From positions 1-64,000 of the forward strand of contig PLYA01000045.1 in NCBI GenBank assembly GCA_003153315.1: DNA of 64,000 nucleotides. The letters are read 5' to 3'. Each line of letters begins with the position of its first letter. Positions within the stretch are counted from its first letter, which is position 1. Shown here one piece after another: positions 52,053 to 62,367 of the stretch. Origin of the DNA: Bacteroidota bacterium (lineage in GTDB: Bacteria > Bacteroidota > Bacteroidia > B-17B0 > Aurantibacillaceae). The position numbers were made by a program, and so were the translations under genes. Below the pieces are notes generated by a model. The model did not search any database, was not told where the DNA came from, and worked only from the letters and a program-made list of their open reading frames with translations.

Positions 52053-55000
52053 TTATTTTACCACAGTAACTGTACCCGTATATTGGTGCTGAGTCCCAAA
52101 AATATCATTCAATTGTACTTTCCATACATAAACATCTTCTTGCACTATGTTACCTTTTGAATTTATTTTACCATCCCAACCCTTATTAGGGTCTTGTGTT
52201 TTAAAGATTAAATTACCCCAACGGTCGAACACCCACAAATTATAAGTAGAGTCATTCCAGCCTTCTCCAATAGGTAAAAATTTGTCATTTTGATTATCAT
52301 TGTTTGGTGTAAATGCATCGGGTGCATAAAAAGAATACACGTCGTTTATGGTTACCTCTTCAATTACCGTATCTCTGCAACCATTCTGGGTTTTAGCAAT
52401 CAACATTACCGAATAAAAACCAATTTGCGTATAGGTATGACTTGGGTTTTGGGTATTTGATCCTGTGCCGTCTCCAAAAGTCCATTGCCAGCTATTTGAA
52501 TTTACTGATTCATTATAAAAGAACACTTCGGGGTTAAAGATATCTGTTGGGTTTGGTGATGCTGAAAACAAAGCATGAGGAACAGGATAAACATCTACCA
52601 CATGCGTATAGGTTACCGAACTGGCACAACCAATAGTTGTGGTATAAGATAATCCAATATTAAATGAACCTGCTGTGGTGTAACAGTGACTTGGATTTGG
52701 CTGACTGGAAGATGCGCCATCGCCGAAAGTCCATTGCCAGTTTACCAGACCTGTAGGGTTAGTAAAGCTTATGCACACAGGCGCACAACCCGAAGCAGGT
52801 ACAGGTGGCGGAATTACAGGTGGTGGTGTAACGTTTACTATACCTGTATCGCTTGCAGAAATAGTTGTACAGCCATCGTTTACCGTAACTACATAAACCG
52901 TAGTAGTTGCTGGAGACACAGATACTGTGTTTCCATTTAATCCACCGGGCATCCAGTTATATATATATGCACCATTTCCACCAGAGGCTGTAGCATTAAG
53001 TGTAGCCGAATTTCTGGCACAAATAGATGCATCGTTAACGGTCACTTGTAGTGGTGGCCTAACTCCAACAACTACCGAACTATCTATAATAGGCTGGCAT
53101 CCATTGGCATCTGTAACTACAACTGTATATTCTGCTGAAGATGCAGGGGTAACTATATAAGGGTTTGTTGCACTGGCTCCATTGTTCCAATTATACGTAT
53201 AAGGGCTTGTTCCGCCTGTTACAAGGGCATTAAGCGTATAGCTTTGTCCGGTACAAATAATGCCACTTGTTACAGTTAAACTTAAATGTTGTGGTTGAAT
53301 AATAGAAACTGTTCGCGTTGCGGTACAACCTGCACTATCGGTAACCATACAAGTGTATGTACCTGCCGGTATGTTGGAAGCAACTGCGTTTGTGCCCCCT
53401 GCAGGAGACCACACATAGGTATATGCTCCTGTTCCTCCCGTTGGAGTAATTGTTGCATCGCCATTACTTAATCCATTACAGGTAACACTGCTTGTTGTAA
53501 CCGAAGTTGTAATACCGAGTGAATTTGACACCGTTAAAGTTGTCGTAGCCTGGCAACCATTTGCAGATGTTCCTGTTACCGTATAATTTGTACTTGTCCC
53601 CGGATTGGCAATTACCATACTACTGGTAGTAGCACTTAACCCCGTGGCAGGTGTCCAGTTATATGTATTTGCTCCACTCACCGTTATTGTTACAGATGTA
53701 CTTGAACATAAAGAAGCATTATTAACGGTTACTGTTGGCGATGGATTGATGGTAACTGTTGATGTTCCGGGAATTGCATTACAAGTACCTACACTGGCCG
53801 TTACAGTATATAGGGTAGTACTTGAAGGATTAGCAATAGTAACACTTCCGCTTGTTATGCTTAATCCTGTTGCCGGAGACCACGTGAAAGTACCCGATCC
53901 GTTTGCGGTTGCGGTTAAGGTTGCCGAAGCACCTGCACATAAAGTCGCAGAGTTTACTGTTATAGTTGGATTAGAAACAACATTAATGTTTACGGTATCT
54001 GAGGCAGTACATGTTCCTGAACTAACTGTAACAGTATAAATACCGCTATTGGTAATAGATGCACTTGCAATAATAGGGTTTTGTAAATTGCTTGTAAAGG
54101 TATTAGGGCCACTCCAACTATATGTTGCCCCACCGGTAGTATTTACTCCTAAGTTTATGGCTTGTCCCGCACAAACCAAAGCTGTGCTTATAGTAGCCGT
54201 AGCTGTTGGCCCTGCATTAATTGTAATAACAGTAGAATCGGAAGAACCACAACTTCCGCCGATAACATAGCTTATAGTATATGTTCCAACACCTGCTACC
54301 GATGGATCAAAAGTGCCAGTAAGTGTGTTTGTTATTCCTATACCACTCCATGTTCCGCCTGCAACAGATGCGTTTAAGTTTGTAGCAGCAGCTCCACTAC
54401 AAAATGGCCCTGCAGGTGTTATGGTAACACTGGTAGAGTTTGTAACCGTTACACTTATGCTACTTACTGCTGTACAACCATTTGTAGAAACTGTTATCGT
54501 ATAAACACCACTATTAATTGCTGCAGCATTTGTTATGCTTGGGTTTTGCGTATTATTAGAAAACGCATTAGGCCCACTCCATGTATAAGAGGTTGCTGTT
54601 GTTGTAACACCTAAATTAATAGTTTGCCCGATACAAACTAAAGCTGTTCCGATAGCGGTAGCAGTTGGCACAGGATTAACCGTTATGGTTGATGTAGCCA
54701 TTGATGAACAAGTGCCCGAAGTACCTGTAACCGTATAAACTGTAGTAGCTGTTGGTGTTGCTGTAACCGTTGCACTGGTAGTAGAACTTAAACCTGTGGC
54801 TGGTACCCAATTATACGTAGTTGCACCACTAACTGTTAATGTTGATGGTGTGCCCGCACAAACCGTTGTACTGTTTACAGTAAGTGTTGGTGTAGCGGGT
54901 TGCGTAATATTTACTGTTATAGTCCCCGTGCAAGTGGTACTATTGGTAGCCGTAACCGTATATATACCCACAGCAAGTGCATTTTGCATAGCACCATTTA

Positions 55001-57551
55001 AGTTGCCTGGTTGCCAAGTGTATGTATATGTATCCGCAGGAGTGGCTGTTATAGTTGCTGCACCTGTGCTGCCACCACTGCAAGCTACGTTAGTTTGCGC
55101 TGCAATAGATAAAGTTGGATTCGTACAGGAAGTTATTGAGCAAGTTGGTAAAGATGCCAATGAAGTAATCGTATAGGTGTTAGAAGCGTTATCTTCTATT
55201 ATGATAGGAAGAGTGCCCGGGGTTATTATGCTTGCAGTATTAGTACCTACAGGAGTTAATGAAGTACTTACTACACCAGAGCAAATAAACGGAACGCAAT
55301 TTCCTCCAGGACAAGCACTGCAATTTGTATATGTAGTAGGCGTGTACCAGTTATAAGGTGCCGTACCACCGCTTACATTTAGTGTGTTACCATTTTGACA
55401 AACTGTAAAAGTAGCACAGGCATTAACAATTATTTGAATTGAATCACTTCCGCATGCAAGGGTATAAACAACGGTATGAGTCCCTGTTCCGGCTGTTGCA
55501 GGATTGAATACACCCGATGCATTAACACCGGCTCCGCTCCATGTTCCGCCCGCTGTTGCAGTAGTTAACGTTACCGATGGAGCTGTTGAACAAAACGGGC
55601 CTGCAGGACAAATAGTAGCATCGCAGCAAATTAATGTTAAAGGATTACAGGCTCCCCAGTTGATTGATTGCACATACCCTGTTCTACTGGTAGTAGTCCC
55701 AACTCCAGTTGCCCCACACACAACAACATTTCCGCCGGAGTTAACAGCAATATCATACACAGCAAAAGGAAGTGCAGTTGAAGCAAGTTGATTTAAATTG
55801 GCATCGTATTTTACTACAGCGTTGCCCGAACCCACATATATATTTCCGCAGGTATCAATATCAATTCCACTATTGCCAATTTGATTTCTTCCTCCTGATG
55901 AAATAGAAATGCCTCCAGGAATTGGTGCAGAACCTAAAACCGCACCTGATGCAAGTGACCGTTTCTGAATAGTTGTTCCATTGGAAGTATAGACAAAATT
56001 CTTGTTTGCACGAATAGATTTAATACCTGAATTACCATTTGGCGGACGGTAATTTTCGCATTTATAGCCTAAGGTATAACCGCTGCTAATGGCAAATATT
56101 GGACTGCTTGTAGAGCAAGCTGATAAATTTTGGTCTATACATCCAATAGTATCCAACGTAAGATAATAATACCTGCCATTATAAGATGATGTTAAAGACC
56201 TGCCTTCGTTAATAAGAAAGCCTTGCATGGCTCCAATATTTACTTTGTTTAATACGCTTCCGTTTGCTGTATTAATATTAAAGATGCATCCGTTTAAATT
56301 GAAACCAGTACCTGTTGTGCCGGCAACTATTAATTTTGTTTGGTCGCAATTAAATGAAATACTCCAGTATTCATCTACACTACCCCCTGTAACACTATAT
56401 ACTTGTGTGCCGGCAGCATTTACTTTTGTAATAGCCGCTGTAGAACCACAAGTAACGTAAGAATTTCCGGCTAAATCAGTTGCAAGAGTACCCAACCATT
56501 CGCCATTATTACCACCAACCGAACCGGTATCATAAGCAGTAGCAAAAGTCCACTGTAAGGCACCCGCGGCATTGTATTTTAATAATTTCATAGGAGAATC
56601 GCCGCCAATTATATAAACATTTCCAGCACCATCTCTTTCACATTCCCAAACACCGTTTGAATTATTTATGGTTGGTGTTTGTACCCAAGGGTCTATTACC
56701 AATGTTTTAGTTTTATCATATCCTTCTACATAAAATGAAAGACTTGCGCCATTTTTAATAAAGGCGGAAGCAACAACGGTAGTTTTATTAGTTGCATAAA
56801 ATGTTTTAGGAGCACGCTCAATTATATCGCCAAATTTGGTAGAAATGTGTATCTCTCCGTTATCTTTTAATTTAACGTGCTTAGAGTATTTTAATTTAAT
56901 AAGTGAAGCATCTGCACCAGGATGAAGAATAATGGAGTATTTAATTCCATCGGTGGGGTGCATAACATATTCTACATCTATATTTGGATACAGGTTTTTA
57001 TACGTTAATTTCTTATACGCGTTAATAAAGTTTACGTTTTTGTTAGTGCCATTCTCGTTAAAACTATAACTATAATATTCAGGTGCTAATCCTTCAGAAA
57101 CTATTTCAACATTTTCATCGGCTCCTTCCCACTCAGTACTTATAACATCTCTTTTATATTCAATAACTTTCTCTTCCCTTTCTTTCTCCAGATATTCTTC
57201 TACATCCTTAACTTTTTCTTTACTTTCCCTTTTTTCTTCCTCCTCGTCTTTATCTTTCCCTTTCTTCTTTTCTTTAAAGCTGTAAATAATACCTTTGGGT
57301 GTAAAGTAAATAAGCGTTGTGCCTTCATCGTAGGCATACTTAACTGATGATTTTATCTCACTTGAAACTGGTAATTTAAACTGTCCTTTATTCTCAATAA
57401 AAACCTTAGACGCTTGCCAAGTGGCTGACCAATTAGTATTGGTATTAGTAAAACTATTTTTAGTTGCTAAGCCCTGCGCAATTAAGGTAAAAACATTAAG
57501 CAATAAAATAATAGCTAACAAATAATTCTTATATAGTTTTTTTATCATCAC
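52053..57551 (-). CDS. Giant cell-surface adhesin with gliding-type C-terminal (T9SS type B) domain
   Basis: 1832 aa. Signal region MIKKLYKNYLLAIILLLNVFTL. An N-terminal propeller-like domain of the DUF7948/SBBP type (FIENKGQFKLPVSSEI near residue 50; PEYYSYSFNENGTN near 160) holds a highly charged insert (KEKKKGKDKDEEEEKRESKE near 92-115). From about 660 to 1540 there are many immunoglobulin-like repeats with TVCAG/TLCAG and SYTWSGPN motifs. PKD-type repeats (WQWTFGDGASSS, WQWTFGDGTGSN) follow near 1610-1700, then the C-terminal FYAPDAFTPNNDNQNDKFLP gliding/T9SS-B sorting domain. Likely a secreted surface filament or adhesin. Confidence 0.92.
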   Translation of the reverse strand: MMIKKLYKNYLLAIILLLNVFTLIAQGLATKNSFTNTNTNWSATWQASKVFIENKGQFKLPVSSEIKSSVKYAYDEGTTLIYFTPKGIIYSFKEKKKGKDKDEEEEKRESKEKVKDVEEYLEKEREEKVIEYKRDVISTEWEGADENVEIVSEGLAPEYYSYSFNENGTNKNVNFINAYKKLTYKNLYPNIDVEYVMHPTDGIKYSIILHPGADASLIKLKYSKHVKLKDNGEIHISTKFGDIIERAPKTFYATNKTTVVASAFIKNGASLSFYVEGYDKTKTLVIDPWVQTPTINNSNGVWECERDGAGNVYIIGGDSPMKLLKYNAAGALQWTFATAYDTGSVGGNNGEWLGTLATDLAGNSYVTCGSTAAITKVNAAGTQVYSVTGGSVDEYWSISFNCDQTKLIVAGTTGTGFNLNGCIFNINTANGSVLNKVNIGAMQGFLINEGRSLTSSYNGRYYYLTLDTIGCIDQNLSACSTSSPIFAISSGYTLGYKCENYRPPNGNSGIKSIRANKNFVYTSNGTTIQKRSLASGAVLGSAPIPGGISISSGGRNQIGNSGIDIDTCGNIYVGSGNAVVKYDANLNQLASTALPFAVYDIAVNSGGNVVVCGATGVGTTTSRTGYVQSINWGACNPLTLICCDATICPAGPFCSTAPSVTLTTATAGGTWSGAGVNASGVFNPATAGTGTHTVVYTLACGSDSIQIIVNACATFTVCQNGNTLNVSGGTAPYNWYTPTTYTNCSACPGGNCVPFICSGVVSTSLTPVGTNTASIITPGTLPIIIEDNASNTYTITSLASLPTCSITSCTNPTLSIAAQTNVACSGGSTGAATITATPADTYTYTWQPGNLNGAMQNALAVGIYTVTATNSTTCTGTITVNITQPATPTLTVNSTTVCAGTPSTLTVSGATTYNWVPATGLSSTTSATVTATPTATTVYTVTGTSGTCSSMATSTITVNPVPTATAIGTALVCIGQTINLGVTTTATSYTWSGPNAFSNNTQNPSITNAAAINSGVYTITVSTNGCTAVSSISVTVTNSTSVTITPAGPFCSGAAATNLNASVAGGTWSGIGITNTLTGTFDPSVAGVGTYTISYVIGGSCGSSDSTVITINAGPTATATISTALVCAGQAINLGVNTTGGATYSWSGPNTFTSNLQNPIIASASITNSGIYTVTVSSGTCTASDTVNINVVSNPTITVNSATLCAGASATLTATANGSGTFTWSPATGLSITSGSVTIANPSSTTLYTVTASVGTCNAIPGTSTVTINPSPTVTVNNASLCSSTSVTITVSGANTYNWTPATGLSATTSSMVIANPGTSTNYTVTGTSANGCQATTTLTVSNSLGITTSVTTSSVTCNGLSNGDATITPTGGTGAYTYVWSPAGGTNAVASNIPAGTYTCMVTDSAGCTATRTVSIIQPQHLSLTVTSGIICTGQSYTLNALVTGGTSPYTYNWNNGASATNPYIVTPASSAEYTVVVTDANGCQPIIDSSVVVGVRPPLQVTVNDASICARNSATLNATASGGNGAYIYNWMPGGLNGNTVSVSPATTTVYVVTVNDGCTTISASDTGIVNVTPPPVIPPPVPASGCAPVCISFTNPTGLVNWQWTFGDGASSSQPNPSHCYTTAGSFNIGLSYTTTIGCASSVTYTHVVDVYPVPHALFSASPNPTDIFNPEVFFYNESVNSNSWQWTFGDGTGSNTQNPSHTYTQIGFYSVMLIAKTQNGCRDTVIEEVTINDVYSFYAPDAFTPNNDNQNDKFLPIGEGWNDSTYNLWVFDRWGNLIFKTQDPNKGWDGKINSKGNIVQEDVYVWKVQLNDIFGTQHQYTGTVTVVK

Positions 57552-57595
57552 TGTTTTTTAAAAAAATCATAAGTACCATTTAACAAAGCACAAAT

Positions 57596-57603
57596 CAAAT
57601 ATA
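57596..57603 (-). promoter_or_regulatory. TAnnTTTG promoter element of the adhesin gene
   Basis: TATATTTG on the minus strand, 44 bp upstream of the ATG at 57551. Confidence 0.55.
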
Positions 57604-57654
57604 TAAAAATTAATAATTATGTCAAATTTATCATGATCCTTAATCAGATTAAAT

Positions 57655-57690
57655 AGAGTAATCAACCTATTTTTATAGGATTATTACTCT
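57655..57690. promoter_or_regulatory. Nested perfect hairpin between divergent genes
   Basis: AGAGTAAT (57655-57662) pairs with ATTACTCT (57683-57690), and inside it CCTAT (57666-57670) with ATAGG (57675-57679). It lies between the divergent adhesin and histidine-kinase genes and may be an operator or a bidirectional regulatory hairpin. Confidence 0.5.
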
Positions 57691-57846
57691 ATAGATAGTA
57701 CCCTCCTTTAACGCCAAAACTTTCAATGTCAACCTCGGTACGTGTCCGGTTTTTTTTGGTTTGGAGTATGAAGGAAGATTAATTTTCTTTAGGACTTATT
57801 ATATAAAATGAATAATATTAACGATATTTATTTTTAGATTTTACCC

Positions 57847-59928
57847 ATGTTGCTAAAAATACCTGCCAGAAAGATAGCTTATATAGCCTCCGTTCTTTTG
57901 TGCGCATTTTCCTTTTCGACATTTAGTATTGATTCGGTTGATAGTTTAAAAAACTTATTGCTTGCCGATAAAGCAGATACCAATAAAGTAATTCATTTAA
58001 ATGCACTTTGCAGAGAGTATCAAGGTATTCGCAATTTCAATACTGCCTTGCAGTGCGGAAACAGCGCTTTAACTTTAGCCAAACAGATAAATTACAAAAA
58101 GGGCGTTGCCTCTTCCTACAACAATATTGGTATTACTTATTATAACCAACGTAGCTTAGAAAAAGCATTAGAAAATTTTTCTATCGCTTTAAAATTAAGA
58201 TTAGAACTTGGTAACAAACAAGATATAGCTACTTCCTATAACAACTTAGGATTGATTTATTGGAACCAAGGTAATTATACTCTGGCTCTTAAAAATCATT
58301 TTTCTTCATTAAAGGTTTATGAAGAAATAGGCGATAAGAAATTTATTACCAATGCTTATAACAATATTGGGAGTACCTATTATAGTCAGGGAAATTATGA
58401 TAAAGCCTTAGAGAATTATTTTACTGCTTTAAAAATACAGGAAGAATTGGGAGACAAAAACCAGAAGCCAGATAAATATTCTATTGCTGCTTCCTGCGAT
58501 GGCATTGGCGGAGTATTAACTGTCGAGAAAAATTATATCAAAGCCTTAGAGTATTATAAAAAAGTACTCGATGTTGTGCAGGCTCTTCAACGAAAAGATA
58601 AAATAATTGTGGCTTTAAATAATATAGGCAACACCTATATGCAGTTAGATAAGGATGATTCTGCACTGGCTTTTCATGAAAAAGCCCTTGTTATAGCTAC
58701 AGAAACGGGAGACAGTATAGGTGTAGCAGCTTCTTTGAACGATTTGGGTGCAACGTACCGAAAAGCAAAAGAATACAATAAAGCCAGGCAGGTTTTAGAA
58801 AGGTCTTATGTAATACTGAAAACATCAAACAATAAGATATGGTTGGGCGAACTATTGAGTGATATGGGCGCCATACTTACCGAACAAAGGCAATACACAG
58901 CAAGTATTAATTACCTGAAAGATGCTATGAGTTTGTTAAAAGAAACAGGCAATAAAAATCATATAAAAGATACCTATTATAATCTTTCACGTGCTTATGA
59001 AGGCATGAATGATTATAAAAATGCCTTTGAAAACTTCAGGCAATATACACTCTATAAAGATTCTATATTTAATACAAACATGGTAACTCAGACAACTGAG
59101 ATGCAAGCCAAATACGAAACAGAAAAAAAAGAAAAGGAAATAGCAGCACAAAAGGAACAAATTAATCAGCAAAATTTCAAATTACTAACGGTGATAATTG
59201 TGTCTATATCCGTAATTATTATTGTGCTTTTAATAAGCTACCTTTTTTACAATCGGTATCGTAACAAACAAAAAGCAGAGCTTAATAAAATGTTGTTAGA
59301 CGAACAAAAAATGCGCATAAAAGCCATTATAGATGCACAGGAAGAAGATAGAAAGCGTATTGCTAAAGATTTGCATGATAGCGTAGGTCAGCTACTATTT
59401 ATTTTAAAAATGAATTTAGAAAAAGCAGATATTAAAGAATCTATAAAAATAACCGATGAAGCTAATATTGAATTGCGCAACATTGCCCTTAAAATGATGC
59501 CCCGCACATTAAGCGAAACCGGAATTAGCGGAGCTATTAATGACTTATTGGATAAGGCTTTAAAAAGTAATGGGATAAATTACAATTTTGAAACCTTTTC
59601 TACTGACAAAAAGTTTGATGAACATATTGAGATTGGCGTTTTTAGAATATTTCAGGAAATACTGAGTAATATTTTAAAGCATGCAAAGGCTACCGAAATT
59701 AATGTTCATTTACACTTAGTTGGTAAACAATTACTTGTAATAATTGAAGATAACGGAATAAAATTTAATTTTGATATTCAAACAGCTAAAGCACATATTC
59801 CAAAAACAGGCAATACCGGCATGGGATTGCTTAATATTGCAATACGTGCTGAGGCATTGAATGGAACTGTTTTATATGAACCATCGCCAATAAAAGGAAC
59901 TATAACAACTATTAAAATATCTGTATAA
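57847..59928 (+). CDS. TPR-repeat sensor histidine kinase (HisKA_3 type)
   Basis: 693 aa. Signal-anchor MLLKIPARKIAYIASVLLCAF; TPR units of about 40 residues from 70 to 400 (YNNIGITYYNQRSLEKALEN, YNNLGLIYWNQGNYTLALKN, and others), a transmembrane helix near 447-467 (LTVIIVSISVIIIVLLISYLF), then HisKA_3 with phosphoacceptor H510 in RKRIAKDLHDSVGQLLFIL. The ATPase domain contains FRIFQEILSNILKHAKATEI (N-box) and GMGLLNIAIRAEALNG. It precedes its LuxR-type regulator by 6 bp. The TPR sensor design parallels that of the phosphatase 33490-35610. Confidence 0.95.
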   Translation: MLLKIPARKIAYIASVLLCAFSFSTFSIDSVDSLKNLLLADKADTNKVIHLNALCREYQGIRNFNTALQCGNSALTLAKQINYKKGVASSYNNIGITYYNQRSLEKALENFSIALKLRLELGNKQDIATSYNNLGLIYWNQGNYTLALKNHFSSLKVYEEIGDKKFITNAYNNIGSTYYSQGNYDKALENYFTALKIQEELGDKNQKPDKYSIAASCDGIGGVLTVEKNYIKALEYYKKVLDVVQALQRKDKIIVALNNIGNTYMQLDKDDSALAFHEKALVIATETGDSIGVAASLNDLGATYRKAKEYNKARQVLERSYVILKTSNNKIWLGELLSDMGAILTEQRQYTASINYLKDAMSLLKETGNKNHIKDTYYNLSRAYEGMNDYKNAFENFRQYTLYKDSIFNTNMVTQTTEMQAKYETEKKEKEIAAQKEQINQQNFKLLTVIIVSISVIIIVLLISYLFYNRYRNKQKAELNKMLLDEQKMRIKAIIDAQEEDRKRIAKDLHDSVGQLLFILKMNLEKADIKESIKITDEANIELRNIALKMMPRTLSETGISGAINDLLDKALKSNGINYNFETFSTDKKFDEHIEIGVFRIFQEILSNILKHAKATEINVHLHLVGKQLLVIIEDNGIKFNFDIQTAKAHIPKTGNTGMGLLNIAIRAEALNGTVLYEPSPIKGTITTIKISV

Positions 59929-59934
59929 GAAGCT

Positions 59935-60588
59935 ATGCAAAAAATAAAACTAATGATAGTAGATGACCATCAAATTGTGATTGATGGAATTAAATCTTCG
60001 TTAGAAGAGTATGCAGACATCGTAGTTATTACCGAAGCGTTGAACGGCAAAGAAGCTTTAGATAAACTTGCGCGGCAGCAGGTAGATGTTGTTTTGATGG
60101 ATGTAGATATGCCTGTGATGAATGGTTTTGAAACCACTGGCGAAATAGTGAAGCAATATCCTAGAGTAAAGATTATTACCCTTACGATGTTTAACGAGAA
60201 ATCGTTAATTAATAAAATGCTTGGTGCGGGCGTATCGGGTTACCTGCTAAAATCGGTAGGAAAAGAAGAGCTATATAAAGCTATCAGACAGGTAGGAGAC
60301 GGCAAACAATACCTGGGTGCAGATATTGCCCTATCCATTGCCAAGCCTGAGTATAAGGACATCCTTTCTAAACAAAATAAAATTACACCTATTACCCCCT
60401 TATCTACCCGAGAGATTGAAATACTAAGATGCATTGCACAGGGCTTGTCTAACACTGAAATAAGTAAAAAACTATTTATAAGTGCGCGTACGGTTGATAA
60501 CCACCGTACCAATATTATGAAAAAACTAGACGTTCATAATATAGCCGGCATTATACGGTATGCCATTCAGAATAATATTATAGAATAA
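59935..60588 (+). CDS. NarL/LuxR-type response regulator
   Basis: 217 aa. The receiver domain (1-125) starts KIKLMIVDDHQIVIDGI with the acidic pair DD and phospho-Asp D56 in VVLMDVDMPVMNG; the conserved T/K region is near LTMFNEKS and LLKSVGK. The C-terminal LuxR HTH (about 150-215) contains LSTREIEILRCIAQGLSNTEISKKLFISARTVDNHRTNIMKKLD, given here in parts: REIEILRCIAQGLS and TVDNHRTNIMKKL. It is co-transcribed with the kinase 57847-59928 and is its cognate regulator. The regulated genes may include the surface genes nearby, but that is inference. Confidence 0.96.
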   Translation: MQKIKLMIVDDHQIVIDGIKSSLEEYADIVVITEALNGKEALDKLARQQVDVVLMDVDMPVMNGFETTGEIVKQYPRVKIITLTMFNEKSLINKMLGAGVSGYLLKSVGKEELYKAIRQVGDGKQYLGADIALSIAKPEYKDILSKQNKITPITPLSTREIEILRCIAQGLSNTEISKKLFISARTVDNHRTNIMKKLDVHNIAGIIRYAIQNNIIE

Positions 60589-60756
60589 CCCACTTTTTTC
60601 TCCTTAAATTACCAATAGGGTAATGACCTTATGGAAATGAGTAAATCACTCTATTTCGATTGATTTTCTATTTCTTTAATTTTGATATGTTGTTTTTATG
60701 TTAAGTTATTGTTAAATCTTACTTAAGTAAAAAGCACTTTCAGATTAAAATAAAGA

Positions 60757-62331
60757 ATGGCAGGTAGCACCAATAATTTGTTTTCGTGTAAGGTAATTAT
60801 GATTCTTCTTGTTTTGGTATTTATTACTCAAACAGCAAAGAGTCAATGGTGTATCGCTGGTAGCCTATCCGAAGGAGCAATAACACCAACCATTACTTCA
60901 CAAACAACCGCAGGATTTAACCCTAATGGTAATGTGCCTTATTGGAGTTTTGTAGGTACTGCAGGTACTACTTATTATTTTGGTCTATGTTCTAGTGCTA
61001 ATACTAATAATTCTGTTTTAAGTATATATGATGGCGCAACTCCTTCAGGTAATCTAGTAGCTGCAAATGATGATGCCTGTGGCAAAAAATCAAGTATGAC
61101 ATTTGTATGCCCTGCCACTCAAACCTATTATATTGCTGCAAATAAGTATCCTAATTCAAATTTTTCAAATGCAGGAAACTTAGTATTAACTTATTATACC
61201 TGTGGTGTTATTACACCCGTGGTAACAAGTCTGACAGAAGATTGGTCTGTATCTAACGTAACTACAGCTTGTACTAATTGGATGGCACATGGAACGGGTG
61301 CAGAGGGAGATTGGGCTATAAATAATGTTGCTTACGGCTTTGCTTATGGCACTAATTTAGCTGGCGGCAGCGGTAATGAATTATTATTTTACGGGAATCA
61401 GTATGAGATTTATGGTACAGGAGTTACAAAAGTGGCAACTGTAACATCTTTCCCAATTAATACTATGGGCGAGAGCTTTATAACATTTTCTTGGCTACAT
61501 TCTCTACAAATTAATGGTGATAATGGGGTTTCCGGTTCAAATACGGTAACATTAAAACTACAAAGTTCGAATGATTTAATTAACTGGACGGACCAATGGA
61601 GTGCCAGTTATCCTGTAACATCTGCTGCAACTGCACCTCTTAATAATACAACTCAATCAGTTGTTATTAATACAAGTGTTAATGGTACAACTTGGATTAG
61701 GTTTTATTTAAATGCGGTACCAGGTAAATTAGCTTTTTGGGCTATTGATAATGGAACCACGCCTACTATAGTATTACCTATCGAGTTAACAAAATATACG
61801 GCCCAACAACTAAATACTAAAACCAAATTGGAATGGACCACAGCAAGCGAAACCAATAATAATTATTTTACTGTTGAGAGATCACTTGATGGAAAGAATT
61901 TCACCGCCATTGCAACGGTAAAAGGGGGAGATAACATCAATACTTTATTAAATTATAGTGCCTTTGACGAAGAACCTGCTATAGGAATAAATTATTACCG
62001 TTTGAAGCAAACAGATTATAGCGGGAGCTACAAATATTCCAATATTATACCTCTGAATTTTTTATCAGAAGGAGTAGTGTTCAGTAATATTCGCCCTAAT
62101 CCGGCTACTGATAATATCAGTTTTGATTTTTATTCTCCTATAAGTACAAAGGGAAATATACAAATTATAGATATTACTGGGAGATTGGTGAGCAATGAAT
62201 CGCAAAATATTTCTGCAGGGAATCAAACTATTAATACAACACTAAACTCGTTATCGAATGGTATTTACTATTTAAAAGTTTCTATAGACCAACTTGGTTA
62301 TAGTCATACAAGTAAGATAATTAAAAATTAA
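60757..62331 (+). CDS. Secreted protein with T9SS type A sorting domain
   Basis: 524 aa. N-terminal signal (KVIMILLVLVFITQTAKSQ), then a PPC-like sandwich (VPYWSFVGTAGTTYYFGLCS, LSIYDGATPSGNLVAANDDA, QTYYIAANKYPNS), a larger beta domain (about 170-340) and a beta-sandwich before the end (WTTASETNNNYFTVERSLDG). The last 80 residues (FSNIRPNPATDNISFDFYS ... LSNGIYYLKVSID) are a T9SS sorting domain. No enzymatic motif is seen; it is probably a structural or binding surface protein. The kinase/regulator pair lies just upstream. Confidence 0.88.
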   Translation: MAGSTNNLFSCKVIMILLVLVFITQTAKSQWCIAGSLSEGAITPTITSQTTAGFNPNGNVPYWSFVGTAGTTYYFGLCSSANTNNSVLSIYDGATPSGNLVAANDDACGKKSSMTFVCPATQTYYIAANKYPNSNFSNAGNLVLTYYTCGVITPVVTSLTEDWSVSNVTTACTNWMAHGTGAEGDWAINNVAYGFAYGTNLAGGSGNELLFYGNQYEIYGTGVTKVATVTSFPINTMGESFITFSWLHSLQINGDNGVSGSNTVTLKLQSSNDLINWTDQWSASYPVTSAATAPLNNTTQSVVINTSVNGTTWIRFYLNAVPGKLAFWAIDNGTTPTIVLPIELTKYTAQQLNTKTKLEWTTASETNNNYFTVERSLDGKNFTAIATVKGGDNINTLLNYSAFDEEPAIGINYYRLKQTDYSGSYKYSNIIPLNFLSEGVVFSNIRPNPATDNISFDFYSPISTKGNIQIIDITGRLVSNESQNISAGNQTINTTLNSLSNGIYYLKVSIDQLGYSHTSKIIKN

Positions 62332-62367
62332 TTTTTTGAATCTATTAATTTAACTAATAAAGAAAGC

